From Cyclina sinensis (Eukaryota; Mollusca; Bivalvia; Venerida; Veneridae): a DNA stretch of 64,000 nt. Where the stretch lies: the NCBI GenBank assembly GCA_012932295.1, contig JAAONU010000016.1, positions 37,045,241 to 37,109,240 of the forward strand. Direction: 5' to 3'. Made by a program: the position numbers and the translations under genes. Below are positions 12,601-24,603 of this stretch, in pieces (position 1 is the stretch's first letter; each line of letters starts with the position of its first letter). The notes under the pieces were generated by a model. That model was not told the origin of the DNA and searched no databases. It saw only the letters and a list, made by a program, of their open reading frames with translations.

Positions 12601-15600
12601 TTTTCCCTAAAATCCGTCTTTGCAGTACCAAAAACATTACCGTTTTCCCTAAAATCCGTCTTTGCAGTACCAAAAACATTACCGTTTTCCCTAAAATCCG
12701 TCATTGCAGTACCAAAAACATTGCCGTTCTGTGTCTGCAGTACCAAAAACACATTCGTGTTCCCTTAACTCTGTGTCTCCAATACCAAAAACACATTTGG
12801 CGTGCTCCTTAAACACTGTGTTTGCAGTAACCAAACACATCTATAGCTTTCCGCCAAACATTTCGTAACGCTCTCTATATTATGGACAACACTAATGCAT
12901 TCAGTTCACATCAGATTGACAATTTGACATCAGGAAATGATTGGTTCTATTCAACTCACAGTTAGTATAGAATTTAACCTTTAACTGATCAGCATCCAGA
13001 CAGTTGACTGTGTACTGTCTTTGCAACAAACAGGTAATTTTAGATGTGATACGGTAACAAGATTTCATTGTTCTTCAGTTTCGAAGCTCTAGCCTTCGAT
13101 ATTGGCAATCCGTGGTCATACTCCGAACGGTAATGTTTACTTTGTTAAGAGAACACGGGAATACGGTTGCACCGTGCTGTGTCACCCTGCACTTTTCCTG
13201 CAGTTTACTGTTTTTTCTGCTAATGGGTCAACATAACGACAGAATTATTCAGATATATCTAGAATATGACACACTCTGCAGTTTTTTACTGATCTGAGAA
13301 ACAGGTCGTTGCCATGTCAGAATTCACTGAACAACATAATTTGTCTTCTACCAACTATTGTCTAGTGTGTCGGGAAGAATACTCGCAAATTTCAACTTTC
13401 AAAATGGTCACATTTTGTATTAATTACGAAACAAATTTCTTTTGCATTTGGATCGATTCGGTCAATACTTTGTTAAATATAGATTTTACAGTCCAAATAC
13501 TTAACACTAGAATATTTTATATTTAAAGTAAGCGGCTTTTCGTGTGGTATTTATTTATGTTCCAGCTATTTAGTTCGAACTAGAGCAGATTATGACATTA
13601 AAAGGAACTGTATATCAATATAGAATGGAATATAGAAGGTGAAATTAAACAGGGTTTTGTTACTTCACAGATTATTTGTTGTTGTTTTGTTTGTTGTTTA
13701 AACAGAATTTAATAGAAACTAGAACAAGAAATATGAAACTAGAACAAGGAATTTGCAACTAGAACAAGAAATATGAAACTAGAACAAGGAATAAGCATCA
13801 AAAGATTGCTTCTGGTTTTGCTTTTCAAATTCGATGACGGTTTTTAAATAATACTTCGTCTTTTGTTTTCCTGATCGGTTTTGTATTTTGTCTGTCTGCT
13901 GATTTTTTTTAGTTTAGTTTGCAGTAACAAGAACTTCTTGCTTTTTGCACGTTTTGATTTTTTCAAATAATGACCATTTTAGAAAAAGGAATTTAATTCT
14001 GATACAATTTATTTCTTTGATGTGTTTAACAGTAATGTAACAACATATATTTTATTATTATTATTTTCTTATTTAATAATATACACCAATAATATGTTCT
14101 TTTGGGAAATATTAGATTCAAATAATGTCTTCTGTAACTGACTGTTTGGGCGTTTTTAATATTTCACATATGTCACAATTTATTATAACTAATTTCACCA
14201 TAGCTTCATATAGTACGAAGAGGTGAGCCTCAAAACTGATGTACCCAATAAGCATTCCTGATACAGATTTGTTTTAAATAAGCTATTATCTTGTAACTGT
14301 TGAAGCAAAGTTTAAACTTGGATCGATTGGTAAGAAAGATTTTAAATAAGAAGAAACTGAAAGTTCGATTGATGTAAGTTTAGATACAGTGTCGCGCTTC
14401 TTGTTACAAATAAATAAACACGTAAATCAAGTTATTTAATCTCACCGACTTACTCCTTGCTGTTTTATCGATATATATTCTTGTATATAAGCTTTATTTT
14501 GTCTATCATCAAAGGCCAAGGTAATAAATTACACAGTCCACAGTACAACTGAATTTAGCTTTACTTTAAAAGTAAGTTCAAACTTTCAAAAGAACCGAAT
14601 TTCAAGATCATGGATATCCAATAATTAATGAAAATAACAAGGACAAATATGCGTTTATTTTTACGCTTACAGTAGTGTATTAAAGGAAAGCAACGCTCGT
14701 AAATATACCTGTATTGCATTTGAAGTAAAAGATTAAGTACAGTCGCGCAGACTACTTTCTTATACATATATCAAGATGTGCTTAACAACACACAGCGTCG
14801 AAAAAAAAAGTTCCCAGTAATGACAAAGCATTTGGCGGGATGAATGTGTAAAAAAATTTTAAGTGCTATAAAATATCCTTTGGTCTGCGCATGCGTGTCA
14901 GTTTTGAGACTCGTCTGTACGTAAACCGAATTGTGTTCAAACCACAGAACATAAGGTGAACTTATTTGTCAGATATGTGTTTAAACACTTTATTTGATAT
15001 TTTTAAAAGTTTCTATAATTAGTAACAAAGGTTTCGTCATGCTTCAGGTCATATTTCGCAGACAAGCCTCTACCGCTGGTACCTAAACCATTCCTGCCGC
15101 CAGTGACAGACAATATTCCACGTGTTCTGTACGAGGAGAAAGAGATGGAATGTCAGGCCAAAGAAGAAACAATACAGGTTGGTACCCCTAAAAGTTAACC
15201 CTATCGTTGGAAACCAGAGTTCGGCCCATTCCGTTTCCCGCTATTCATCGATCGTGGAATTTCTGTTTGCGAAAAATGTCTTACTAATGAATAACTAGAA
15301 CTATCGCTGAATGCGATTCATACCCCCACCAATGTCCTTGACAGAAGACGACATGGAAAGGTGGTTAAGGGAATAACTTTAGTGGCACAAATACATATAC
15401 ATAAAAAGAAATTATCTCTGGTGAAAAAAAAACAAACAAATTGTACAGGTAATAGTATAAATATATATTGTCAAATCATGTTCGAAACAGTTACAAATAA
15501 CCTTTCATTTTCCCAATGTACTAAAACAAACAAAAGCAGTGAAGTTAAGAAAATAGCATAATTATGTCAAAATGTAATTAAGAGTGGAAAAACTTTGCAT

Positions 15601-18138
15601 ACTGAGCTTACTTGTTCTAGTTTTAGAAATATTCAAGAACATGTTAAAATTTCAGAACATTTTCTAAGTCAATTTTTGACCTTCAAGTGTGGCCTTGTCC
15701 TTAAGCTGGTACAAGGGTAAGATGGGTTCTGCACATTGCCCAGTTGGGGTGAACATTTGAGTCAAGTTTGAAGAAAATCCTTCCATTAGTATAGAATTTA
15801 TAGAGCGGACACAACATATTGTCTAGTATTGATTGTAAGTAAATTAAAAGACTTAAAAAGGGGCATAACTTTGTCAAAATGCAATACAGAGTTATGAAAC
15901 TTGACCTGCATATCTTACTTGTATTACCTCCTATATCTTTTAAGTTTTAAGCAAATATCTGTGTTAGTTTCAGAAATATTCAAGTACATGTTAAAATTTA
16001 AGAACATTTTCTAAGTCAATTTTTGACCTTCAAGTGTGACCTTGACCTTAAGCCGGCACAAAGGTAACATGGGTTCTGCACATAACTTTGTTGAGTTGAA
16101 CATTTGAGTAAATTTTGAAGAAATTTCTTCCATTAGTATAGGATTTATAGAGCGGACACAACATATTGTCTAATATTTGATTGTATGTAAATTTGAAGAC
16201 TTAAAAAGGGGCATAACTTTGTCAAAATGCAATACAGAGTTATGATACTTGACCTGCTTATTCTAATTGTGACACTTCATATATATTTTAAGTTTCAAGC
16301 AAATACGTTTTCTAGTTTCAGAAATATTCAAATACATGTTAAAATTAAAGAATATTTTCTAAGTCAATTTTTGACCTTCAAGTGTGACCTTGACCTTAAG
16401 CCGGCAAAAGGGTAACATGGGTTCTGCACATCCCCTTGTTGAGGTGAACATTTGAGCCAAGATTAAAGAAAATCTTTCAATTAGTGTAGGACTTACAGAG
16501 CGGACACGACATAATGTCTAATATTTGATTGTTTGATATTTGACCTTCAGTTGTGACCTTGACCTTGAGCTGACACATGGGCAACATGGGTTCTGCACAT
16601 CCCCTTGTTGAGGTGAACATTTCAGCCAAGTTTGAAGAAAATCCTTCAATTGGTATAGGATTTATAGAGCGGACACGATAATGGAGACGGACGGACCGAC
16701 GGACGGACCGACGGACGGACGCGACAAAGCGAATCCATTATAGCCCCCCACCCCACATTTTGTGGTGGGGGTATAATAAACGACCTACTTTCACTGGTTT
16801 CCGATTGATTTCCGTTTTGCAAGCATCTATTGAAATGAGTCGTTATTTTAGAAGAATAATGTATAAAATAAAATAAATTAATTCAAGCGGAAAAACGTCT
16901 ATTGAAAGTAGCATGAAGAGTATTTGTATCATTGGTTGAAGAGTTCCTTCCCTTAGATTATTAATATTCATAAATACTTAATATAGTTGTACGGAATGTG
17001 TACCGTGAGTAACCCTGAATCATAGTAATTTTCCGAAATAGACTTGTGCATCGTTCAGTGTAGACAGACCCATTTATCACTTTTTACGGATGCTTGTTTG
17101 AAACTTATGGACTGAATAGCCATGATCATATTGCATGGCAAATCATGGTCTGCCATGGTAGAAACTGTTGCCGTCAGGACGTTTTTCAGCTAAGAAAGTC
17201 TGTGGCAAACACCACGGGTATGACTGGAAGACCAAGTTTTTCTAAAAAACGTTAGTAATTGAAAAATGTCGATAAAATGTAAAATTTTGTTATTTCAATC
17301 GCAAAAATTGTCTGTCTGCTTAAAATTTGCAATTTTTAGCTCCACTTTTCGCAGAACAAAAGTGGAACTTCTGTCATGACCCTCTCGTCAGCGTCGGCGT
17401 TGGATAACTCTTTTTTAAAGTCCATTTTTCAGAAACTGTCAAAGCTATTCAAGTTCCAATTTTGGAATATTTGTTCAATTTCAAAATGCGACGACATTTC
17501 TAAAGGGCAGATATTGCAAAGTTAAGCCCCTTTTTCGACTTAGAATTTCTTGGTTAACCTTTTTTGTTAATGTCCATTTCTCAAGAAATGTCACAGATAT
17601 TCCCTCCAAACTTGGAATACTTGATCACCAGCAAGACCCCTACAAAGATTACTGATACCCACAACCCTTGGGTCAGAATTAGCCGCGCCCCATTGGTCAC
17701 TTGATTTTACTTAGACTTATATAGGAAAAAACTTGTTATGGCAAAGCACAAAGCCTAGAACTTATCTATTTACTTACATGGGATGGGTAGGTACGCCAAT
17801 GCATGGGACCCCATCCTCTCCAACCCCCGAATTTTTGTTTTCATTATTTTTGTAATAAGTAGGAACTTAGGAAGTTAGTAGTGCTGTCCGGGGACAGGTC
17901 CTGCTTAAGAATATAGCCAGTTAATTTTTGCCACAATCAGAAAGCTTTTATTTTAACCCAGCCTCTGAAAATATGGCATCTAACATATATATGATTTATG
18001 CATTACTTCTTTTTGCAGATACTCAATGCCAAAATTCGGCGATTAGAACATCTGCTCCATCTGAAAGATGTAAGAATAGAGGATTTACACACGACCCTAC
18101 AGCAAACAATAGGGCTGGGGTACTCAAGAAAAAGATAA
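3646..18138 (+). CDS. SPEF1: Sperm flagellar protein 1 (SPEF1/CLAMP), 5'-partial
   Basis: SPEF1 is a microtubule-binding protein of the ciliary and flagellar axoneme (central apparatus in the known family). Coding exons: 3646-3757, 4217-4350, 8881-9025, 12267-12326, 15048-15177 and 18019-18138 (stop TAA). All junctions are GT-AG and phases match. Exons 1-2 give the second half of the calponin-homology-like domain, with the family hallmark HYFPRMVEIHNYTPA, then KLENWYLLNR and LDLSDDVLRALA. Exons 3-5 are a Pro/Ser/basic low-complexity linker. Exons 5-6 give the C-terminal coiled coil (VLYEEKEME, then AKIRRLEHLLHLKDVRIEDL). The visible part is 232 aa; about 35 N-terminal residues lie on an exon not found here. 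The 60-nt exon at 12267 is phase 2 at both ends and could be skipped without a frame change. The donor at 15178 (gttggt) is weak. Confidence 0.9.
4351..8880 (+). other. SPEF1 intron, no gene seen
   Basis: AT-rich intron of about 4.5 kb between the CH-domain exon and the linker exon. It holds low-complexity A/T tracts and a TA-rich patch near 8060-8110. I see no exon, RNA gene or intact mobile element. Confidence 0.6.
9026..12266 (+). other. SPEF1 intron, no gene seen
   Basis: AT-rich intron with a long A-rich tract near 9841-9890. No supportable exon or structural element. Short open frames at 9923, 10988 and 11246 have no recognisable domain and are not kept. Confidence 0.55.
12386..12840. 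repeat. 42-bp minisatellite
   Basis: Tandem units containing gcagtaccaaaaacattacc plus gttttccctaaaatccgtct repeat about every 42 bases. There are five close copies between about 12487 and 12720 and more diverged copies on both sides. Because 42 is a multiple of three, both strands stay open through several copies, which creates repetitive pseudo-ORFs. One unit is a base shorter and breaks the frame. The array begins about 60 bases after the 60-nt SPEF1 exon. Confidence 0.9.
12841..15047 (+). other. Rest of SPEF1 intron, no gene seen
   Basis: AT-rich intron sequence between the minisatellite and the linker exon at 15048. A short tandem repeat at 13715-13793 is listed separately. The other short open frames show no domain. 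Confidence 0.55.
13715..13793. repeat. Short tandem repeat, 18/36-bp unit
   Basis: Four copies of aactagaacaag followed by gaaatatg or gaatttgc alternate, giving an 18-bp unit that pairs into a 36-bp higher-order unit. Confidence 0.85.
15600..16780. repeat. Composite tandem repeat (~350-bp units) with hairpin end
   Basis: The phrase gaaatattcaagtacatgtt followed by ttttgaccttcaagtgtgacc recurs near 15620, 15968 and 16318, giving units of about 350 bases, with a half unit from about 16535. The block ends in gacggacggaccgacggacg repeats and then a CCCCACCCCACA-TTTT-TGTGGTGGGG hairpin (about 16745-16772). This layout matches a dispersed repeat class that I know from bivalve genomes. It lies inside the last SPEF1 intron and carries no gene. 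Confidence 0.85.
17338..17700. repeat. Dispersed bivalve-type repeat fragment
   Basis: It starts with the short inverted repeat tccacttttc...agtggaac, continues with cgtcagcgtcggcgttgg and then internal near-duplicates (gtccatttttcagaaactgtc and gtccatttctcaagaaatgtc about 155 bases apart). The GTCGGCGT-rich head resembles the reverse complement of the tail of the repeat at 62.7-63.2 kb, so the two probably belong to one family. Family assignment is from memory. Confidence 0.55.
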
Positions 18139-18381
18139 TCACCTTCGCGTTACAGAAGTGCACATTGTAAAATAGCATAGACATTATAGTTCTATCACTT
18201 GTTCCACGATGTCAAACGATCTGTGATATTTATATCAGCCACACCGCTACCTTAAACTACATGTACGTCTTTTGTTCAGCGTATGCAAACGAAATCAAAG
18301 GGCATGAGGTCCTAAGCAAAATCAAAATAGGCTGCGAACGTGCCTTTTTCCCACCCAGTTGACCCCACTTTGTTTTCATGA

Positions 18382-18387
18382 AATAAA
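18382..18387 (+). terminator. Polyadenylation signal candidate for SPEF1
   Basis: An AATAAA hexamer about 245 bases after the SPEF1 stop codon, the first perfect hexamer on this strand after the stop. Confidence 0.5.
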
Positions 18388-19214
18388 CTGAGAACTGTAA
18401 CTGAATACAGTTTCTTTTATTATTAGCGACACATTCCAAACGATATAAACACAACAAACAAACAAACAACATCAAACATTGTACTACTGTGGCATTCAAA
18501 GTTCATGAAATCAGGGTTGCTATTGTGTTACGGTAAATGTTATAATCATCTACAGATCTTTTTCTACCAAGTAACGTTAACAAAAATGCATCAATGTCGT
18601 GTCCTCTGTGTTCATTTCGACAGCTCTTGACTCTGCGATAGAACCCTCTGTTCTGTTTCGTTTCTTTATGCACATTTTTAAAAAATCGAATAGAGGATAG
18701 TTAGTTAACTTCTTTGGATGCAAATTCATTATTAAACTCCTTTTATATATAGTATTTCATAGAAATTCTTCAAAATAACTTCTCGTTAAGTGCTGAAACG
18801 TATTATTTTCCAATGTGTTTTTAAAATTCTAGTAATGACGGTTTTCGACACAAATTCACATTTTAAAATAAAATACAGTTTCATCAAATGTTTTCTGCTT
18901 GAAGAATAAATACCCAACAAAAGCAACAATATTTACTCTATATCAGAAGTACTTAAGATAATGTTTCCCTGTTAAACAGTTACTGCTTAACGGAACATTC
19001 ATTGCAAATGATTTGTCGTCTGCTAGACAAAGCCACATTGACGAATGTCAAGGAGACAGCAAGAACAAACACGAGAGAGATATTTACACAAATACTGACA
19101 AAAAAAGTTTCCAAGAATAATTTGGCAAGTAATGTTTCAACTTGATTCCACAAAAAAACTATACTTTACAGTCTAATCTAGTCACACTTCCTGTGTTTTA
19201 CATACCCTTCTCTT

Positions 19215-19242
19215 GCTCTCTCTCTCTCTCTCTCTCTCTCTT
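19215..19242. repeat. CT microsatellite
   Basis: Uninterrupted CT dinucleotide run followed by a T/C-rich tract. Confidence 0.95.
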
Positions 19243-20704
19243 TTTCTCCCTGCCCCATCAATCATTTTATCCCCTTTTCTCATTTTACTCATCTGTGATA
19301 CCGAAGCTGAAACTTGTGTGTGGTTTTCTACATTTTGTTAATCCACTGTGATATTTATTTTATCATTTTACTAGAACAAAAAAGAAACGGAAGTTGCTTT
19401 TTTAATGACGTCATGAACATTTCACATAGCTGTGATATTTTTTTAGGTAAATTATTCAATCAACACGTGTTATAAGTCAATATCCATAATAACTGGAACA
19501 AAAATTAACAATTACAAAAGAATAAATAAAACCTCCATTAAAAGATTCTCTGAAAAACGTGCGTTTCTTTTTCTCGTAACTGTATTATCATTTTATTTAT
19601 TTACATTTAAGTCTGAACTACTTTTTGTCCCGAGGTAACTCTTTACCAGTTTTTGTTGATAAAACTCGTGAATCTATGCTTGACCCAGTATTAGAAGCGA
19701 TGAGATTCAAATATTTCTGACTTATATTATCGTGCGTTGCTGTACTTTCTTTTTTTCATAGAGTGTATATTTATAATATATCATGTATATTTATTCTACT
19801 CTGTGCATCTACATTTGCAGTTCAAATTTGTAAATGTCAATTCAATCAAACAAAATCTGCATAATTTTTGTTATTAGTCGTTGTTATATATGATTGTTAT
19901 GTACTTGTATATAGGATTTTTAAGAAGTGATAGTTTTACAGTTGTAAAATATCAAAGCGCGAACGGACCAATAATTGATTTATAAACTGCCAATACCCTT
20001 CTAGTTTTGTACACGAGTTTGTTGATTTGCGTTCTCTATTTTTTCCAGTTCATTAACAGACTATTTGTGTAGAAAAAAATATGGCAAAAGTAAAGGAACT
20101 TTGGAAGTGACATTACAAAGATTGTAAAATGAGCCATTTTCAAGATCAGATTATCTCTAATTTGTTTTAGATTTTGAAAATGTAATATGAGGAAACAAAC
20201 GAGTTCTGAAGTCATTTTTGCTGTTTATGAAAAGGATATAACGATTTCAGATTTTTTATAACCCAGTGTTGCCTGCTCACGGAAATACTTCAGAGTAAAT
20301 TGTTATTTCATGTAGTTAATATAAATGCATCGAATACCTATTGCACCCAGCTCTTGTACTAACCTACAACCAACCAGTCTTCAATGTATTTCCTTCACCT
20401 GTTAGTTAGCAATTTAATAATATAATTTTGTCTCTTTACTTCTTTGAGCTAACAAGGTTTTACTTGTCAATGTATATAATATAGAATCTATTTTTGTAAA
20501 CGACAAGTTTTCATGTACTGTACTACAAATTATTGACAATAAAATATAGAGTATATCTTTTTTTCTCTTCGTTTATTTCAAGAAAAATATGTCTACTTCA
20601 GTTTGATACTAGTTAGACAATAATTTAGTCGAAAGCGTTGTCTCCGTTCTGAGAGCATCAGAACCAAAAGCAGTGATCGTGAACAGAATCGAACAGAATT
20701 AGCC

Positions 20705-21314
20705 ATAGAGTGCTTGGACCAACGCTCGGCGTATACCAACGCTCGGCTTAAATCTATTTTTTCACGGAATGGATATGTTTTCTTAGAAGTGATTTAAAAC
20801 TCTTCTTTAATTCGAATTAAGTGTCATTTCGTCTATCTTTTCACGGTTCTTTGAACTTCCAGTATCATCACGTGACTTAAGCATAACAGACGGAAGGAGA
20901 TCCCATTGGATAAAACAGACAAAACGCATTGTTTTCTACGCGAGATCATGTACTTCCGCTGTTTGATACGCAATGAATAGAAACAATCTATCTAATACTT
21001 TATTCATTTTGTGTTCAAGAAAGGTTCTTTGAATAATTACAAAAGATTTCTTTTTGAAAGGTCGCCGATCAGGTCATCTACGGTACGCCGAGCATTGGTA
21101 CAATTTTGTGCCAACCGCACGTGTTTTACTTGGTCTATATGTAGCCTGCCCTGTTGTTTACGTCACGGTTGTTTCACATGGGGAAACTTCGTAAGGATTA
21201 AGCAAAGTTTACTCTTGAATATAATTAGTTCATAACATGAAATGAGTAATTTGTTTAGTCTCTTCAAAGAAATTCCTTTGATTTTACGCCGAGCATTGGT
21301 CTGACCACTCTAAC
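20705..21314. mobile_element. Fold-back element candidate
   Basis: The left end reads tagagtgcttggaccaacgc then tcggcgta, with a second copy of accaacgctcggc directly after it. The right end reads tacgccgagcattggt near 21083 and again at 21285-21303, followed by ctgaccactcta, the reverse complement of the left end. The two inverted copies at each side enclose about 330 bases of single-copy-looking DNA. A MITE or fold-back transposon is the likely explanation. Target-site duplication is not clear. Confidence 0.55.
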
Positions 21315-21474
21315 CGGAAATACTCGGAGGGGGGAGGTGAGGATAAACATCTTTGTAAAATAAGACTCAAGAATATACCAACAACCTAATTTATGTGACT
21401 CGTGAAAGATTTGATGAAATTACTTCAAACATGTTTATGTATTACTTAAGAGGCGAATTCTCATAAAAGGCAAC

Positions 21475-21545
21475 CATTCATTCATTCATTCATTCGTCGC
21501 ACGTTCGTTCTTCGTTCCTCCGTCCGTTCTTTCATTCATTCATTA
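21475..21545. repeat. ATTC-type microsatellite, imperfect
   Basis: CATT/ATTC tetranucleotide runs on both sides of a diverged centre made of GTTC, CGTTC and CGTCC units. Confidence 0.85.
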
Positions 21546-21934
21546 CAGTAGTAAAGATAAAACACCTGTTTAACCCATTCAAAATGTAAGAGGAACACTT
21601 ACCATTAGACGTCTTCTGTACCTTGAATCATCAGCGGTACTCTAAGCAACGCTTCCATGTTCTTTCTCCTAATGAATGTCGATTCTTCTGTACGTTTCAG
21701 CATAATCATAATCCAATTTTCACTCACAATTTTTCTCTTAAGTTCAAAACAAGATCATTTTTTTCTAAAACGTTTATTTCTCCATGTTTTCTCCGATCTC
21801 CATATGCCAAATATTCATTCAACTGTAAACATGGAATGCGCAGTTCCTTATTAAACGAGCTACATGTAAGTTTACATTGTAAACATCATCAAAAATTCCA
21901 CGCTGTAACCATGTACTGATCCACTTTGTCTTTA

Positions 21935-21985
21935 TTCTAAAGTAACCAAGGGACTCGAACCAACGACCCCAGGAAAACATATCAA
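21935..21985 (-). repeat. tRNA-like B box (SINE fragment)
   Basis: On the minus strand ggttcgagtccc is a consensus RNA polymerase III B box. No matching A box or tRNA fold is evident, so a SINE remnant is more likely than a tRNA gene. Confidence 0.35.
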
Positions 21986-22396
21986 AAACCCTTTGTTTCA
22001 TTACATAGTTTTGCAGTAGTTAACAGATTTACACACGTAGAATGAACATCTGTCTTCCTAAAAATGAACATACATATTTCTATTGTTTCCGAAATTTTGC
22101 TAGACGCTGTTTTCATACACAGATATAACCGTCAAAATAAGTCATTTGATGATTGCTCATTCTAATTTGCTAATCCGCTAATCACCACAAGTCCTCAAGA
22201 ATAAACCGATACCTTATTTTACATATATTTTCACATATTTGCCCTACTCCATTTCATGTGTTATTTCGTGCTAATCGCATTTCCTTGCTTGCTTTGCACG
22301 AGATTTTCGTGAAGTCATAGTTTTCTAAACGTCACTCGAGGCTTGTATTGAGAACATTAAATGCGCAGGTTATGACTAAGATGATTGTAGCATTGA

Positions 22397-22398
<2 letters not shown>

Positions 22399-22434
<36 letters not shown>
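22399..22434. repeat. TC microsatellite
   Basis: Pure TC dinucleotide run of about 35 bases. Confidence 0.95.
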
Positions 22435-22437
<3 letters not shown>

Positions 22438-22794
22438 TCGGAAGAAACTGGTCTACGGTAACGACTTTTTTCAAATGGATTATCATTATTATTATTTTAA
22501 CTGGAATTAAACTATCGATAATGTTCGTATTCGATAACTATTTTTGCACTAAATTAAGTTTCAACGATTAAATGCCCCTGGTGTCCATAACTAAATTTTG
22601 AATTGAAAAGCTTAACTTCGATTCCGATTAAGACAAAAATGTCCTTTTTTGTAGGTTAGTAAAGTTTTGCATAAAAGAATTATCTGTCATTAAGTGAACA
22701 TATACATTTGATATCAGTTTAAGTGAATTCAAAGTAATGCAAGCCTGTTCTTAGCAACATTTTAATTCACATTAGGAACATGACACATTGGAGT

Positions 22795-23005
22795 TTAACT
22801 GCTAAAACGACAAGAGTAATAATGTCTCAATGAAGATAATTTTAACAATCTGCATGAAAAGCATATTTCTGATGAACAACTTCGGTAACATCTATGCCAA
22901 GTTTCATCAACTTTGACTAAGTGGTTTAAAAAGAGACGTGGACGACGCACGACAGGCATCTGGTGATCATAAAAGCTCATTATGAGAATGTCGTGCTCAG
23001 GTGAG
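22795..23005. repeat. Decayed dispersed repeat
   Basis: Contains ctatgccaagtttcatcaac, gacgtggacgacgcacgac and tgatcataaaagctcattat followed by a gtgctcaggtgag end. This order ("...GACGACGNACGAC...ATCACAAAAGCTCA...CAGGTGAGCT") matches a non-coding repeat class common in bivalve DNA as I remember it. No coding capacity. Confidence 0.5.
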
Positions 23006-24556
23006 TTAAACTTAAATGATTGAGTAAACCTGGTTTTATTGCCTGAATAAATTTTTCCTTAGATTTTAAACATTACTTTTCTGGCTATGCCAAACTTTTC
23101 TTTTACTTCTTTGACTGTATATATACTAAGTTTCTTTTAGTCTTTTTGAAGTTGTAATATTATGAGTTTATAAATACATCATATGTTTATCATATTTATT
23201 ACATGGCAAATGTTGTTTGTAATACAATGTAACCATTACAATATTTTTGTAATGCACACGTGTAATATAACGGCTAACAAAACATTACGCATTTACTTCT
23301 TGCAACATTTGTTTTTATTTCTTGTCATTTTGAAAATTTGTTATCATATAGACGTCCTATTTCAAAGAGACGTTTTCTATATTCAGTTTTTCCGACATTT
23401 TTTTACATTTGATTTGGAACTATTTTCTTGGCGGATGTTTTATAACAGCTTTTGCAGTATAGTTCAAATAAATATAGCTACGCCAAGACCAATTTACGGT
23501 TGTTTTGGTCATGTGATAAGAGAATCTGGCACTCGTTAACATTTCATGTAAACTTTTATTCAGCTCGTCCAGAAATAATGTTATTAAGCTCGCCAAATGC
23601 TCGCTTAACAACATGTTCCTGAATTCGTTAAATACACGTTCATATGAAATGAAAACTCGTGTCAGATCCAATATATCTCTACAAAGTCCACGGTTTAAGA
23701 AGCTCCGGTCGGTAAAGGGAGCAAACCAACATTTTACATTGTCGAGTGTAGTGCAGGTGCAAAGTGTATGGCACATCAACCATTTCAAAATATAACTTCA
23801 TATAAAAGAAATATTAGAAGCGAATTAACTCCCCTCGTATGCTTCCTTACCGTGCCTTTATCAAGTTCTTTCGAGCACGAAATTCTTCAACTTGCCTGTC
23901 AATTCACTTCAGCATGGAATACTACACTATCAACATGTCCGTCGGTAACATTTATTTTCCTAAGGTCTGCATATACATGTAGGTACGTGTTCCCCGTTTC
24001 GAGAGGTCAAACTTTGTACGAAATATTGATAGTCGGGTCATATATATTACAATAACATACTAGTTTCACTTATGCTATTTTGTTTTTGATGCGCGATGTT
24101 TTCTTTGAAATTATGTATTTTCACACGTAAATGAATGCGTAACTGGAATCTTTGTCAGTCGCATACCGAGTTGCTTGCAACAAAATAAACTATTATATTA
24201 AAATTTCTTTGACGTTTAGTTTCAACATATTTTGTTTAAAAGATTTTTTTACAAAAGTGTAAGTTTGCATCCATTTCAAACCAAACAAGGAAAAAGGGTT
24301 AGGTCATTTTGATATTTTAGCGCGTCAAAAAAATACTGACCTAATTACCTCCCTTAGAACTGATGTATTTTGGCTAATGGGAAAAGGTCGTAAAAATTAA
24401 ACGACAAAAAGTTTATGGCAATTTTTTTTGGTATCATAAAGATAAGCTATAAATAAATTAACAAATTTGTGTAAGCATTTCCCGTAGAAAGTGTTTGATC
24501 AGATAAAGAAGGAAGTAAAATGTACACCAAAACTGTAAAATTCACCATACATTGTT

Positions 24557-24562
24557 TTTATT
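24557..24562 (-). terminator. Polyadenylation signal candidate for the BTB gene
   Basis: AATAAA on the minus strand, about 42 bases after the TGA stop at 24604-24606. A short 3' UTR would fit. Confidence 0.6.
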
Positions 24563-24603
24563 TTCATATCTGTCCTGTAAACATCATTTTGGTCCGTGTT
24601 AAT

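Larger units (their letters stand above)
18388..24556. other. Intergenic, no gene recognised
   Basis: About 6 kb between the SPEF1 3' end and the BTB gene 3' end, with the two genes converging. It contains two CT/TC microsatellites, an ATTC-type microsatellite, a fold-back element, a tRNA-like B box and a decayed dispersed repeat (separate entries). A 122-codon open frame on the minus strand at 23420-23788 has no recognisable domain and no splice context, and I do not call it a gene. Confidence 0.55.

Noticed and set aside
12474..12812. Repetitive open frames on both strands
   Set aside because: They come from a 42-bp minisatellite whose period is a multiple of three; one unit breaks the frame.
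23420..23788. 122-codon minus-strand open frame
   Set aside because: No domain, no splice context, no neighbouring exon, and overlapping open frames of similar quality on the other strand.
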